This document shows positions 36,789-48,842 of a stretch of DNA of 64,000 bases, one piece after another. Every line of letters starts with the position of its first letter. Position 1 is the stretch's first letter. A program made the position numbers and the translations under genes. Origin of the DNA: Pagrus major. Lineage: Eukaryota; Chordata; Actinopteri; Spariformes; Sparidae. The stretch spans positions 23,224,709 to 23,288,708 of the forward strand of contig NC_133219.1 of NCBI RefSeq assembly GCF_040436345.1. Reading direction: 5' to 3'. The notes under the pieces were generated by a model. The model did not search any database. It was not told the origin of the DNA and saw only the letters and a program-made list of their open reading frames with translations.

Positions 36789-37194
36789 TGCGTTCCATTG
36801 TACTCGGGCAAGATCCACGCAGCCTGAGTTTGCCGACATAAACACACAGTAATGACATCACAGCAGTACGGCAGCGCACATAGTGAAAAATGACTTTTTA
36901 CCTCTTCATCAATTATTACTTCATATAGTGTTTGTGAAACAAAAAAACACAATTTGTAATTGTCATTTTTACTTTCAATCAGTAGATCTGTGCTCAATAG
37001 AAGTCTTTGAGAGTATGTGGCCGACTCATCCTGTCTTTTTTTTAAGTGCCCTTAACTGTTAAATCAGCTGCTGTAGCTGCTTGTGAAGTTCACACACGTT
37101 AAAGTTTTTCCGAAATGCGCTGAAACACTTTTAGATTGGAAGTTGGACATACCGATCGGAAATTCAGACTTCTGACTTGCAGTGGAACGCAGCA
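36789..37194. mobile_element. DNA-transposon-like element with short inverted ends
   Basis: The left end TGCGTTCCATTGTACTCGG and the right end, reverse complemented (TGCGTTCCACTGCAAGTC), share the TGCGTTCCA core and weaker similarity beyond. Both ends are familiar from repeats in teleost genomes. The interior has no transposase. No clear target duplication was seen, so the class is undetermined. Confidence 0.5.
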
Positions 37195-37431
37195 TTATAT
37201 GCAGGATAGTTACAATATTGTGCTGTAATTTTTATATCAAAGATTAAAACTGGTAAAAAATGAAAAGTTTATGTTTTTATGACAAAAAAAAGTCATCACA
37301 AACTAATTAAAACAGAGTTTTGGGTTTGGTATTTGAACATGGTATGACTGATTGCATACCAGGACACCGCCACGTGTGTTTTCACTCATATATCCAACAG
37401 CCCTGGTCCAACACATCCAAACTTACTTTTG

Positions 37432-37590
37432 TTTTGGTGCCCTGGTGGTCTGGAGGTTGAGGCCACTGACTTTAGGATTCAACATCCGTGGTTTGGGTCC
37501 TGTTAGAGATCTCTGTGTCATTTCTCTCCTCTAGTTTTAAGTCGTCTGTCCGCAGTGGGCTTATTGTTAAAGACATAAAATGCCTAATAT
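37432..37590 (+). repeat. tRNA-derived SINE
   Basis: A tRNA-like head, with a region around TGGTCTGGAGGTTGAGGCC resembling an A box and GGTTTGGGTCC resembling a B box, is followed by a TC-rich stretch and a tail TTAAAGACATAAAATGCC. This order matches common teleost tRNA-derived SINEs. It is too diverged to be a functional tRNA gene. Confidence 0.6.
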
Positions 37591-37867
37591 AACATTACAA
37601 ACTGCATTTGCTGACTCAACAGCTGTTAACAAAAAGTATCTGAGGATAAGATGTGATTTACTACCAACAGCTACATGCACATGTAGCTTTTCTCTGCTTG
37701 ATTATATAATGAAGGAAATATCGGCAGCGGAAAGGAATGTGCTCATCAGATCAGATCATTCAGAAAGAAAATTGGCGTGCTTAACACCTTTGTTCTCTGT
37801 GACAAAAAGTTTGGCTGCAGACGAGGGTTCCCAGCCGACCGGGGGTTATCACAACGAGTGTACGTTT

Positions 37868-38069
37868 GTGAGTGTGTGTGTGTGTGCGTGTGTGTGTGTG
37901 TGTGTATGTGTGTGTGCAGCCGTCTAAGAGATAGACTTGATATCACACCACTCTGTCTGTCTGTCGTGTTATTTGCCACACAAAGCCCCTCTGACACCAC
38001 CCGCCAAACACGCAACTGCAAATACACACACACTCTCCTGTTACACGCACACACACACACACACACACC
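37868..38069. repeat. (TG)n and (CA)n microsatellites
   Basis: An imperfect TG run at about 37868-37917 is followed by a CA run at about 38047-38069. The two are nearly complementary and 130 bp apart, so they could pair. Open frames of up to 160 codons crossing them are low-complexity artefacts. Confidence 0.9.
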
Positions 38070-38859
38070 CCAGTCACCTCATACACATCACACCACTTCT
38101 CACCAATTGGAAGTCAGGAAGTCTCCAGCTGGTTTGTGTGTGTGTTTGTGTCCACATGTGTGTACTGCAATACATGTCATTCTCAAGAAGTGTCTACTTA
38201 AGCGCCTGATCCTAAAAAATACTTTTCATTTCAACACGAATGAATCCAACATGTTTTGAATAAAGTTAAAACGACATAACTGACATTGTGAAAGGCTTTT
38301 TTCTTTCTTTTTCAAACATCTCTGCTTAGATTTAAGTTGATTTATTCCTGCTTTTATTTGTTAATTTGAGGGTTTGGCCATCAGTTGTTGTATTGTTCAT
38401 GATCCCTTTTGAAGTTTTCCAACACCAAATAACATCTGCCATCTCTTTTCAGCCTCCAGCTCTTTGTTCTTGAGCTGTTGTACACTGGATATTAAAGATA
38501 AAGTTACGTTTGTTGGTGCGGAAAAGACGCTTTTGGTGTTGACCTCTGTGAACTCGCTGAAATGGCTGCCATGAAATCCTGACTGTTTGGTTTTTATTGT
38601 CCTCAGTCTTCATCATGTGGTTTTATGCCTGTAAACCACATTCACAGACAAGAATGCTACCTCGGCTGTCAAGCACTTGCAGACAATGCTGACAGTCCGG
38701 ATAGACAGAAAACATTTCAAATTGATCAGAAACAATTGTTGTCTGGTGGTAGAGTTCTTTGATTTTAGTAGAAAACGTTCATGTCAGAAGTTAATTAGTT
38801 AATTTAGAGAATTGTAGAATACTGTTCAGCCTTTTAAAAACAAAATCAACAATCAATAA

Positions 38860-39185
38860 CAAGTTTTTGCTGTCGGACCACGACCGTGTCTTTGTGCCAG
38901 ACTCACAAAAGCTGTTTTGAAGAATATCGCATCAGAATTCTTTATGGAAACGGCAAAATTTACAAAAAAAGTTTGTACGCTCGCTTGAGGTGGTTTTTGT
39001 CTTTTGCGAATCAGATTTGCCGAATAAACTCTGACGTAGCGAACATTCAACTCGCATGACTGATCAGCTGTTTCCGCTGTCTGCTGCGCGCGTTATAGTA
39101 GTACATAACTTTTTCTTTTTCCTTTTTGCGAAATTTCAAAAGTTCGCTTACAATTCGCTTGACATTTTATGGAAACATGGCTGAT
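38860..39185. repeat. Probable interspersed repeat with 'TTTATGGAAAC' motifs
   Basis: TTTATGGAAAC occurs twice (about 38941 and 39167), and the segment is rich in TTCGCTTG/TTTGCG motifs that recall a teleost repeat family. Borders are unclear. Confidence 0.4.
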
Positions 39186-41323
39186 GTTCTGATATTTAAG
39201 ACTGCCATCCATCACTTCAGAGTGGAGAGATTTTAATTTCCCCATAGGTGTTTTGTGTGAAGGCCTCATCTGTGATCATTAACACATCCAGGAGAATATT
39301 TTAGTCTCAGATAAACTTAAATAAAAAAAGATACCCACAGTTTTAATTGAAAGCTTTCAAACCCTTAAAGTCCATCTCTGAAATATGGAAAGCAACTGAG
39401 AGAAAGTGGATATTACAACATGAAATTACACACCTGCATCATGAAACAATAGCTGGAATGACATTACAGACTGACTCACAGTCTGCAATGTTTATGCAAC
39501 ATACTGTATAGTTTACAGATAGTTGCAATGGCAGAGATACCATAACAGTTTAAGTGTGGCCTGAGGCAAAGTATGAGTAAAGGTTGGTAGACCACATGAT
39601 TTATGCTCAACAAGTGAATGTCACAGCTCATGTTTTTGGACCCCAATTTCAGTCCTACTACTAAACCCCTCTACCTAAAAGTTACATTTTTGCACTGATC
39701 AACAGCCAGTATAATTTAAATGTATGTTCTTTACTGTTTTAATAAAAGGTAATATTATAGAGAACGTGGAACTTATGTCTCCAGAGTCGTCACATTATCT
39801 TCTGCATTTATTAAATTTTTTTACAGTCAGCTCAAACATCAAGCAATCTGTGTGAGTGTCCAGGTATTTTCATGTGTAGCCTACTTTATTTTGATATTAT
39901 TAAAGTGTGAACATATTAAACGCCCCCCAAAAAAAGGGCCAGAATTTGTATACATCAGGCAAATGAGCGACTGTCAAAGAAGACCACAGCTTCCAGGACT
40001 GAACATTAGGGAGGCGTGAATGTCATGTGATGACAGCTGAGCCACTGAGCAAACAGGAGCAGGGAGGCTGGTATATACACATTAAAGCTTAATGAGCGAC
40101 AGGTGTGCAGGGAGGAGCAGGATCAGGTGACGTGCTGCTGAGGCGTGAACACACTGAGGGAGCCCTCACACCGATGATGAAAATGATGCAATATGTGCTG
40201 ATGACCAAGTGTGACTTCATGATGACTCTACCAATAAAAAATGTTTTATCAAAGATTGAAGTTAAGGTCACCTCAGGATTACGGAACAAGCATATATTGA
40301 CATATGATTAAAAATATATAGTAATTTATTAAAACTACATATTATTATATGGAAGCAGTCCACATATATTTCGTGACACATAACAATGTATTGTAATTTT
40401 ATCATTAAAAGGTAATATCACTGTGTAATTCACACAAATATGAAGAAAAAAACCCACTTTGAATGTGATTCACAGATTCACATGGAAAATATATTACAGT
40501 TGCATAACAGGCCCTTTAGTTTTTAGCGCCTTCATTGTGCATTGTATTGTTGGTTTTGGGACTCGGGGACTGGCATCTTCTTCCTGTCTGTGTAATCCTG
40601 CGGGGAGTTTTCCACTAAAGGGATGCGAGAGCTCACTGAATTAGTCTGTTTCAATGCGACCTTTGAAAAAGAAAGACACTTTTACAGTTTCAGTTCTTTA
40701 TTTCTAAGAAAAAAGGTCAAAAGGAGTCTCAGGTTTATTGTCTTTCCAATCCTTTGCTTCTTCAGGAGTACTCCCAATATACCTTTTTTCTTAACTGTGC
40801 TGACATGTGACACCAGTGCCACCCACCACTGTGTCTGCTCTCAGTTTCCATCTCTCATCTGACGGGTTTGGTCTTAAAATATACATTCTCTGTCTGTGAA
40901 GGGGGCCGCTTTCGAGTTCTTTTAAAATGGACACTCGCTAATTAGTTTGAGAAGGCTTCGTTGATTTAATGAAATTAACTGCAGCTCTTCGTGGTGGATT
41001 TCTGAGAGCAGTTTGGCTGCGTTGATACACTCAAGCCACACTTTAGGAAACACAGTTGGCCACATCAGCAAGCATTGGAGGGCATCACCTCAGTGTTCAC
41101 GAGCTCATGCTCCTGGGAGCATCATTATTCTATTAAGATAGTCAAACAGTAGATCATATTACATTTACTTTTAGGCCTTGGTGACATCGTCTGGGACGGA
41201 GGTATTTATTTCTGTACATAAGGGGAGCATAAATGAGACTCAGCTTGTCAGGCTCAGCTCTACCTGGTCAGACCAAGGTTATTAGAGTTGCTAGGTGTGA
41301 AAAAACATTGATTTGTATTTCAG
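39186..41323. other. Intergenic, no gene seen
   Basis: AT-rich sequence with only short open frames. No repeat family was recognised. Confidence 0.5.
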
Positions 41324-41491
41324 TTAAAGGTCCAATTTGTAAGAAACTTGATTTTCATTCCATTCTCATTCCCAACTCGTCAAATACTGACACTTTGGGA
41401 TCGCAGGTCAGGTCGTCCGCCGTCCGAAAGCGTCTCTGACAAGTTGGGAATGAGATTCAGAAATCAAATTTCTGACAAATCCAAGCTTTAA
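41324..41491. mobile_element. Fold-back MITE, TTAA-flanked, copy 1
   Basis: The left end TTAAAGGTCCAATTTGTAAG and the right end, reverse complemented (TTAAAGCTTGGATTTGTCAG), begin arms that continue about 75 bp inwards, both containing a CATTCCCAACT(C/T)GTCA block. TTAA lies at both edges, extended outwards as CAGTTAA/TTAACTG. The 168-bp element is almost all inverted repeat, so it can fold into one long hairpin. Confidence 0.75.
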
Positions 41492-42037
41492 CTGAAGTGG
41501 AAATAATTGTGTACTTACAAAACTACTAACATAATATAAAAAATATACAGGAAATGTCTTTTTTGTCTCGTCAATATGGTGACACACAGCTAGCCTGAGG
41601 GGCACCGGTGCAAATGTTTATTGAGACTGATGTCTACATGACTGTGAGTCAGTCGATTTCCCCTTGAGTAATTTCCACCATTATTAAACAAAACTAAAAA
41701 TGAAACTTGACACTAAATATTTAATCATAAACACAACACGAACACGAATGAGCAAACTAACTGAAACTAAACTGAAATGAAAACAAATGATAAAAACGCA
41801 ATAAAAATAAATAAGAGCTAATGAAAAACCCAGAACTATAATAAGTCTGGGTCAGAATTAGCTGTCAGTGGTTTTATACCCGGGGATTGGGGTGATTCAG
41901 TGCAGGAGGAAGGCAGAAAAACACGCTACAGTCTTTCCTCCAATTGTTGCCCTTTCTTGTAAATGACGGATAAGTTTTACTTCTTCTGAACTTAACATCC
42001 TAATAAAATAAATCAAAGGAAAACATGACTGTGATTG

Positions 42038-42070
42038 AACTGGTCATAAGTGGTGAACTTATGACCAGTT
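42038..42070. repeat. Perfect hairpin, 14-bp arms, 5-nt spacer
   Basis: AACTGGTCATAAGT (42038-42051) is exactly complementary to 42057-42070, with the spacer GGTGA. It lies between the two fold-back MITE copies. Confidence 0.95.
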
Positions 42071-42204
42071 AGTGATAAGAAATTGCAAGTAGTAACTGCA
42101 CCATTGTTTTAAAAGGTCACAAGCCAAAAATGTTGGGAAGTCTAAGCAGCACTCTGTCAGCCAGGGGCTTTTACCTTTCGTCTGAATGTTTTCTTCTAAA
42201 TTCT

Positions 42205-42374
42205 GATTAAATGGAAACTTTAGGACAGAAGGTGAGGTAGTTCAAGAGAGATAAAGTGAGAGATCTCGTACTTTGGGTCGGTGGTCAGCCCGACCAGCCA
42301 ACCCAAAGCGTCAGTATTTGACGAGTTGGGAATGAGACTCAGTAATCTACTTTCTTACAAATTGGACCTTTTAA
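42205..42374. mobile_element. Fold-back MITE of the same family, copy 2
   Basis: The right arm (42298-42373) is the near-exact reverse complement of the left arm of the copy at 41324 over about 70 bp, ending ATTGGACCTTTTAA with TTAA at the edge. The centre has a short palindrome, ACTTTGGGT to ACCCAAAGC. The left arm has decayed, so the left border is approximate. The arm pair from the two copies also forms an inverted repeat about 1.05 kb across. Confidence 0.65.
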
Positions 42375-45237
42375 TGGAGAAACATGTAGAAGCAAGGCAA
42401 TCGTATGAATATATCACATTTCAGTCATCAGGAACGAAGGTGTTGTACCGGACCACTGTGGTGAAGAGAGAGCTTTCGGGTATGGTCATGAGCTTTGGAT
42501 AGTGACCGGAAGAATGAGACTGCTGAAAAGAGTTTCCTCTGGCTGGGCTGATCTGTATGAATAAGGTCCGGAGTTTGGATATCTGGAGGAAGCTCCTTCG
42601 TATCGAAGCTGATCAGGATAAGATTGCCTCCACATCCAACTGGAATGAGACCAAGAACACACTAGAGAGATATTACAGTGGGTCCCAAAATAAGACATAA
42701 GACAAGTAAAAATAAGATATACAAGGAATAAAGTATAAAATAACCAAACATATGCGCATTAAACTAGAACATTTATCATATATTATCATATAAAATACAA
42801 GAACATACAACACTAACAACCACGCAACCTCCAAAAGACATCAACAAACCACGCAAACACTCAAACCAAGCCTGAGAAAACCAGGAAAAAGAGTTGTCTG
42901 TTTATTTATGAATGTGGCCACAGTTGCGACAGATCTGAAGTCATCAGGAAACAGGACAAGTGTAGACAGTTTAATTCTCTTTTGGCCTTTTTGTAACCTT
43001 TCTCAACATGCGATGAGACACTGCAGTGACCCCTGCGTCTCTGATAATAAACCACGCAGTGTTATTTTACCAGTATCTGCTCATGGGGCAGGTTTATGTT
43101 TCGATATCAATGACCTTGACGTGCTCACTGAGGTAATGGGAAAAATGCACTCTTTGGAAATTTTGGTATCGTTTCATTCCAGTGTTGATACTTACGGTAA
43201 CTATCAGGGGGAGAGTAGATTGAGTTCTACGAAGGTGAAACTTCCTCAGCTCAGCAGACTCTGACATTTCAGCACAGGGCCTTTTGTGAAGTTTGTGCTC
43301 TCACTTTGTTCCTGCTTGTACTGTACTGAGAGTCCACATCCCTTATATCACTAACAAGACAAACATTTTGAGAAACTGCGATGGGATAATAAAAAATCTC
43401 ATGCGTGGATACACACATACACACACATACGGTGTTATATCTCAGTACGTGCTCATGTTATTCTCCCAACTCCCTGAACAGAACAGCGAGTGAGCCGCAA
43501 AGTTGTTCATAACAGTTTTAAACAATCTCCCTGCAAAAGACTCAAATATTTAAAGCAGCAGAGGAGGAACACTGTGTTCAGTGTTAGGTGTGACGTGGCT
43601 GAAAGATTATGAAAATGCACAATGATTCTCAATGTTTGGCCTCGTGTGAATGTGGTCCTAAATTCCAAAGCTGTGAGAAACCTTCTGAACATGTGCTGCA
43701 ATGAGTTTACGTGCCGGATTAAATAGTTACCTGTGTTTTAAAGGTTTTGCAATGTTCTTATGCAGGATCGGGTTGGATGTTAATCTCCATCCTCAAGTGT
43801 AAAATCCAGTATTTTTTTCTTTAAACACATGTATGTTTTGCAAAGGAGGCTTTGTGATCCTCGGATGAGGTAAGAGTGTTGAGTTGGCGCTCGTGCATTC
43901 AATGTACACATAACATTGGACTGTTCAGATGTTAAGTGAGGCACTCATGCAGGTGAGACGGAGGCACTTTCTGCTATCTCTCCTGTTCTCCAAACTTCAA
44001 CCAGATCTCCGCACCCACCTTCACACCTGCACCTCATTCTCACACTGAGCCACACCTGTCACTCATTGACTGGGCTCAAACACTAATCCTTAGCTAGATT
44101 GTGTATTGTGCTGCCATATTGTTCTTGTCCGGCTTCGACGTATTCATGTTCTCTGCCAATTTTTTGAATGTTGCCTGTTCAGCAAGTAAATCTTGTTTTA
44201 AACCTGACCCGGGACCTGTATGAGTCCAACACACGTGTCTTCATCTAACCTGAGAACTGCAATCACAAAAAGGGGTCACACACGGTGGTTATCAACCTGA
44301 CAAATCAATCCAGATTTTTCCCAATGTAGCTTAAATGCTTAATGTTCGAGCGATTGTATTATGTGCTTACTTGTTACAGGTTAACTGCCCGGGAGTGGGA
44401 GAACATACAATAATAGAATACAGACTTCTAAATGAAGAGACAAAAAGCACTGTTCTTTGTGTGTTATGTAGTCAAAATACTTTTGTGTGATGGCTCCTCT
44501 CAAAGCCTGATGGACGATGGGGTTAAGGCATCAGGGGGTTGTCGGTCAACAGGATGAGCCCCTTCCTTCCGTGAAGAACTGGGAGTCTGACCTTATTCAG
44601 TGCTGCAGTAGCCTAATGGCCACAAGTCATGTGCAAAAGCATTTGTGGTCAACAATACTTCACAAGACTGCATTAAAGCCAGTGTAGCATCAAAGGGTCC
44701 GCCTGTGCTGTATGATTATTTCTACATGAGCTCCACAGGACTGACCTTTCATTATCCAGGCCACTGAGAATTGTGCAGCTTAACTTTGTGTCCATGCAGG
44801 TAGTGACCAAACAATGAGCACCCTCTTTTGTCAGCGTACTTTGTATTGTAACAAAGGGGACGTTTAGTGTTACAGCAGCTATCAAGAAAATGACATAACC
44901 AACAAAAGGTAAAAGCCAAAGCACTTCTAGGAACACTCCAGCCCCGGATACATCTCACGATCTGTGCTCCATGGGATCTTGTCAATAATCTGTTTATAAA
45001 TAACGACTTTACATTTTGAAGTCCAATCACGCATGCAGACGATGTGTCAATACTTCCCATTAACTCATGTCGAGAAGGGCTATATTTGGATGCACATGTT
45101 TTCCACAGAAGGATTGCATGTGTTACCTGCATGCAAAACTGGCCTTTGGCGTATGAACAGCACGGACCCTAAAATTGGGCTATTTTTACACAGATCGACT
45201 GGTCTGATCTATGTGTTGATCTGTTTTACCTCGAATA
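42375..45237. other. Intergenic, no gene seen
   Basis: No supported gene was found. The segment 43960-44240 is C-rich and has a tail that reads like the 3' end of a teleost retroelement, but I could not confirm a boundary. Confidence 0.45.
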
Positions 45238-45259
45238 TAACCTGCTCCGGAGCAGGTTA
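45238..45259. repeat. 22-bp perfect palindrome
   Basis: TAACCTGCTCC is followed directly by its exact reverse complement with no spacer. The same core occurs in repeats I associate with teleost genomes, so it may be a fragment of one. Confidence 0.9.
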
Positions 45260-46201
45260 GGTGTGCAGCATAAGTTTCCATGATCATGTACCCCAGTTAC
45301 AAATGAACCTCTGTCAGACGGTCCACCACTTTGGACCAGAATACCTCAACAACTACATGGGCTGTCGGAAAATTTTAGATGGACATTTAAATTTCCATGT
45401 GGATGAACCCTACTGATTGCTTCTGCTCACTGCTCATTGTGAAACCACAGAGGCTGCTACATTTTAATTTGTGTTAAATTTGGGTTTAGTGGTTGGGTCC
45501 ATACTAGAAATACATATGACATGTAAAGACATCATTTAAAGTAACTTCCAAGTTGTTTAGCTGTACTACAGTATTTTAGTTTTCACCGGGTGGGTCTATA
45601 AAAGTGCCAAGTATTTTGCTTGTTGAATGTTGAGTCCGACTGAGTCCCTCTCTCTCCACTGGGCTACTTTCACTCACCTAAATGTCAGCGTGCCAGAGGC
45701 TGAGCTCAGTGTCTGACGTGTCGGTGCCGTCTCTCATTGTTAGCCTTTACAGATATCGCTCCGTGACGATGTAGATCAAAGAGAACAGTGCTGGAGTCAT
45801 TAGCTGGCTGACCCTGTACACTTCACTGAGGTTTTAGTTCCCATGGGGTTTTGTGAGGAATCCGGTCGCTGGACAAATGAAGAGTCCAGTTTGAAATAAT
45901 CCTGTACAAGGCAGTTTGAAGGCCAAGCCGGAATAGTTTGGTGAAACTAACACCAGTATTTATGCTGGAATTATACAACGTTTCTGTGTAAAAAATCTAT
46001 AAAATACATTAGCGTACCTCAATTCAAAAAGAATGTTTATCCACAGTAATTGATACTCGTACGAGCTGTGGAAAGAATCTAAGCTGTGGACACTGCACGC
46101 AAGGAGCTGAAAAGCAAACAAAAGGTGCCGAATTAAAACATACCAGGCTGCTGCTACCCAGCATTTCTGTTAAAGCCTTTGTGTGAGAGCGTCAGTTTGG
46201 A
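45260..46201. other. Intergenic, no gene seen
   Basis: No supported gene or repeat was found. Confidence 0.5.
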
Positions 46202-46224
46202 TTTTTTTTTTTTTTTTTTTTTTT
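46202..46224. repeat. T23 homopolymer
   Basis: Twenty-three consecutive T residues, possibly the reverse-strand poly(A) tail of an old retroposed copy. No clear retroposon body is recognisable next to it. Confidence 0.85.
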
Positions 46225-46297
46225 GCTTTTAAACAAGAAAATTCAACTGGAAAGATTGGCGAGGGTTTCTGGGAACCAAGGACTTAAAGTAGGGGGC

Positions 46298-46390
46298 TGG
46301 AGCCAATCGCAGCAGGCACTAAGGGAGAGGCGGGACACACTGGACAGATCACCAATCTTTAATTTGGATTTAACACATCAGAGTCTCCAG
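46298..46390. repeat. Common teleost repeat ('ggctggagcc-atc-cagc' type)
   Basis: GGCTGGAGCCAATCGCAGCA, then GGGAGAGGCGGGACACACTG and GACAGATCACCAATCTTT follow closely a repeat found in many fish genomes, usually read as GGCTGGAGCCTATCCCAGC onwards. The copy is diverged and partial. Confidence 0.65.
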
Positions 46391-47714
46391 AGCCTCTCAC
46401 CAACCCTGAACATCTGTTGCAGCTGGAGGAAATGTCAACATCAAAGCCAGAGCCTTCTTGTTATGAGTAGGACTGGATTAACCTGCCAAGAGGAGCCCAG
46501 GGCAGAAATTAGCTGCCGAGTCCCCGTTTACTCCTTCGTCCTCCAACATTGTGCATATTGTGTGAATGCTTTCATGCTACCTCACCTCTGATTTGCTGTG
46601 ATGTCATCCAAGCACACAAAGCCTACTAATTCAGGAATATGCTGTGCATATTGTGCATTGTGTGGTGTGGGAATAATCTGAGTAATAATAATAATGAGAA
46701 AACTCTTGCAAACGGCCCTTTATGTCGGAACACCTCCTGGGAAAGTCAGCCAAAAGTTCAGTACACAACTTGCCAAATTTGCAGCGACTTTGACGTCCTA
46801 CATGCAGAAACACTGCCGACAAAAGTGAAAAGGGGACAACGCAATTTCATACATATTCACTGTGTTTATATTTGCAGGACCCTCTAGGTCGCCACCTTTC
46901 AAGCTTTAAACACTCTTCTGTGGACCTTTTTCCCTCTGAGGACAGCTTGTTTATTCAGTTATGGAAAAATATTAATCAAATTAAAATGTCTGAGTTTGTA
47001 TTATAACCAAATTATTAGTATAGTAAATACATGACCTTTCTGAGTTTGAATTTCTTCTCCAAAACTACACAGAGCACCTTTAATGTTTGCTTGTAAATTA
47101 CAATTTTTGTTCACATGTAATTTGTAACATTGTTTTAGGTTGTAACATTTAGTTGCTGTCCATGTGGAGTGACCTATATTAGTTAGAGAAAGAAATTTAT
47201 CAGCATTAATCCTGTTTTAGTGGTTTCAGGGAATGTACTGGTGCAGCAACAAGTCTGGGACACAACACAACACATCTTTTTCGAAGCGTTCATGTTGTTT
47301 CCACGTTACTATAAAAGCTCTCGAACGCGTTGAAGTCGGAAGAACTTCCCAACATGTGAAATGAGACCGTCCGCGAATGCAGGTTAAGATGGTTCAAGTG
47401 CAGCTACAGTAAAGTGTAATATAGGCCAGTGTAATCTAAAACATCAGCAGTGTCCTCCGTAAGACTCAGTAGAACACAATGTTATGCAGCTGCGAGGCAT
47501 GTTACAGTTTGAGAAAGGAGCACAGCCGTGATCTTAGACACGTAACACACACAGCTGATCTGTCAGGGTGTCAGTCTATTTATACGCAGTCACAGTGGAT
47601 TTGATCCTCCTGAGACCCAGAAGAAAAAAGGTCTTGATATTTGGATTTTTTCCAGATAATTTAAGTATTGTGGTTGAAAGAAAAAACAAATGTGCCTCTT
47701 GTATTTTAATGATG

Positions 47715-48842
47715 TAATGTAATGATACTATATTCATTTTCCTGTGGACATCAGGTATAAGCTGATCATGTGGTCGCACAAATCAACTACACACATGTTT
47801 ATGTTGTACTCAGTCACAACAGCAGGCCATCAGAAGTGCCTTATTGTCCTGCCACTTCGTCACGGCAACCTCTGATGGTTTTCTGACAACCATTTTGGAT
47901 GTATCTCTCCCTTGTTTTTGTAGCTTGATTCCCAGCTTCTGGTCAGTGAACATGTTCCAGCCCTTGTAAACTTCAAAATCCAGCACCAGACCACTTGGAC
48001 TGGCAAACAGAAATGCTTTCAGTCCAGTGGTTTCCCTGGCACAAATCGCCTCATCAGAACCATCAAGATCGTTATGAATTTGATGGACTGCCTAATTTTG
48101 AAGAATCTGTCTCGACTCATTTAATTGACTATAACTGGGACCCTCATCTTTGCCGCCCATTATATCCAGATCCTAGGGTATACGAGACATACATTGATAT
48201 GCCAGAGAAGGTTTTCAGCTCCTCTGGAGTGGTTTTTACTCCAGAGATGAGCACCTCCTGCTGGTTTGTGTTCTCTGTTCTGATGTTTTCAAAAACCTGC
48301 TCGTCTATGTAATGTCTGAAGTAATCAGGGCCCCCGGTCTTGGTGGTTGTGGCCAGGGTTGTCCTGTGAAGTAATCTCCTCCACAAAAGGGTTGAAGCTT
48401 GATTGGTAGCAAAAGGAGAGGGATAGCTTAATGCACTTTTAGCAAATGTATTATTAATTATATAAATCAACAGGGTCAAATCAAGCTTTTAACTGATAAT
48501 TAACTGTGTGTGTGTGTAACTAAAAAGCCTAGCTTACACAATGCTTCTTATCCATAATAGTGGACGGTGGGTGTCGTCACTTGGGTGGCTCCTCCAAAAC
48601 TGATGAGTCCTCATCACCTCACCTTCTTGCTCTACTGTCTGGACCTCCTCCACCCCATCTCCTGACAGCTCTAAGTCTGACTCCCCTTCCACAATTCTGA
48701 GTAAAATCCGCTCAGCCCTCTGTTTCCTGAAGTATGGAAACTGGTTAAAAATTGGAGTTAGTAAGTCCTGCTGTCCACTACAAAGGACACTACATAAAAG
48801 TTGTGTTTTGAAAGGGTTAAAATGACTGTACATTTCTGACAT
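47715..48842 (-). pseudogene. piggyBac-type (PGBD) transposase relic
   Basis: Several transposase blocks appear in order on the minus strand. An acidic N-terminal tract (48842 to about 48560) includes RAERILLRIVEGESDLE. It is followed by PDYFRHYIDEQVFENIRTE and TTPEELKTFSGISMYVS (about 48340-48200). Next come GLVLDFEVYKG and FTDQKLGI (about 47985-47925), then KMVVRKPSEVAVTKWQDNK (about 47890-47835), and finally VVDLCDHMISLYLMSTG (about 47800-47750), which matches the VDLCDRMI signature of PGBD proteins. Frames change between blocks and a large central part is missing, so it cannot encode an active enzyme. No terminal inverted repeats were identified. Confidence 0.85.

Noticed and set aside
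37432-37510. Possible tRNA gene
   Set aside because: The A- and B-box-like segments are too diverged and no complete cloverleaf can be drawn; the tail identifies a SINE.
37746-38259. 160- and 106-codon frames across 37746-38259
   Set aside because: Their length comes from TG/CA microsatellites that read through without stops; the unique parts show no domain.
44752-45132. 126-codon minus-strand frame
   Set aside because: No recognised domain, start context or partner exon; probably chance or unrecognised repeat.
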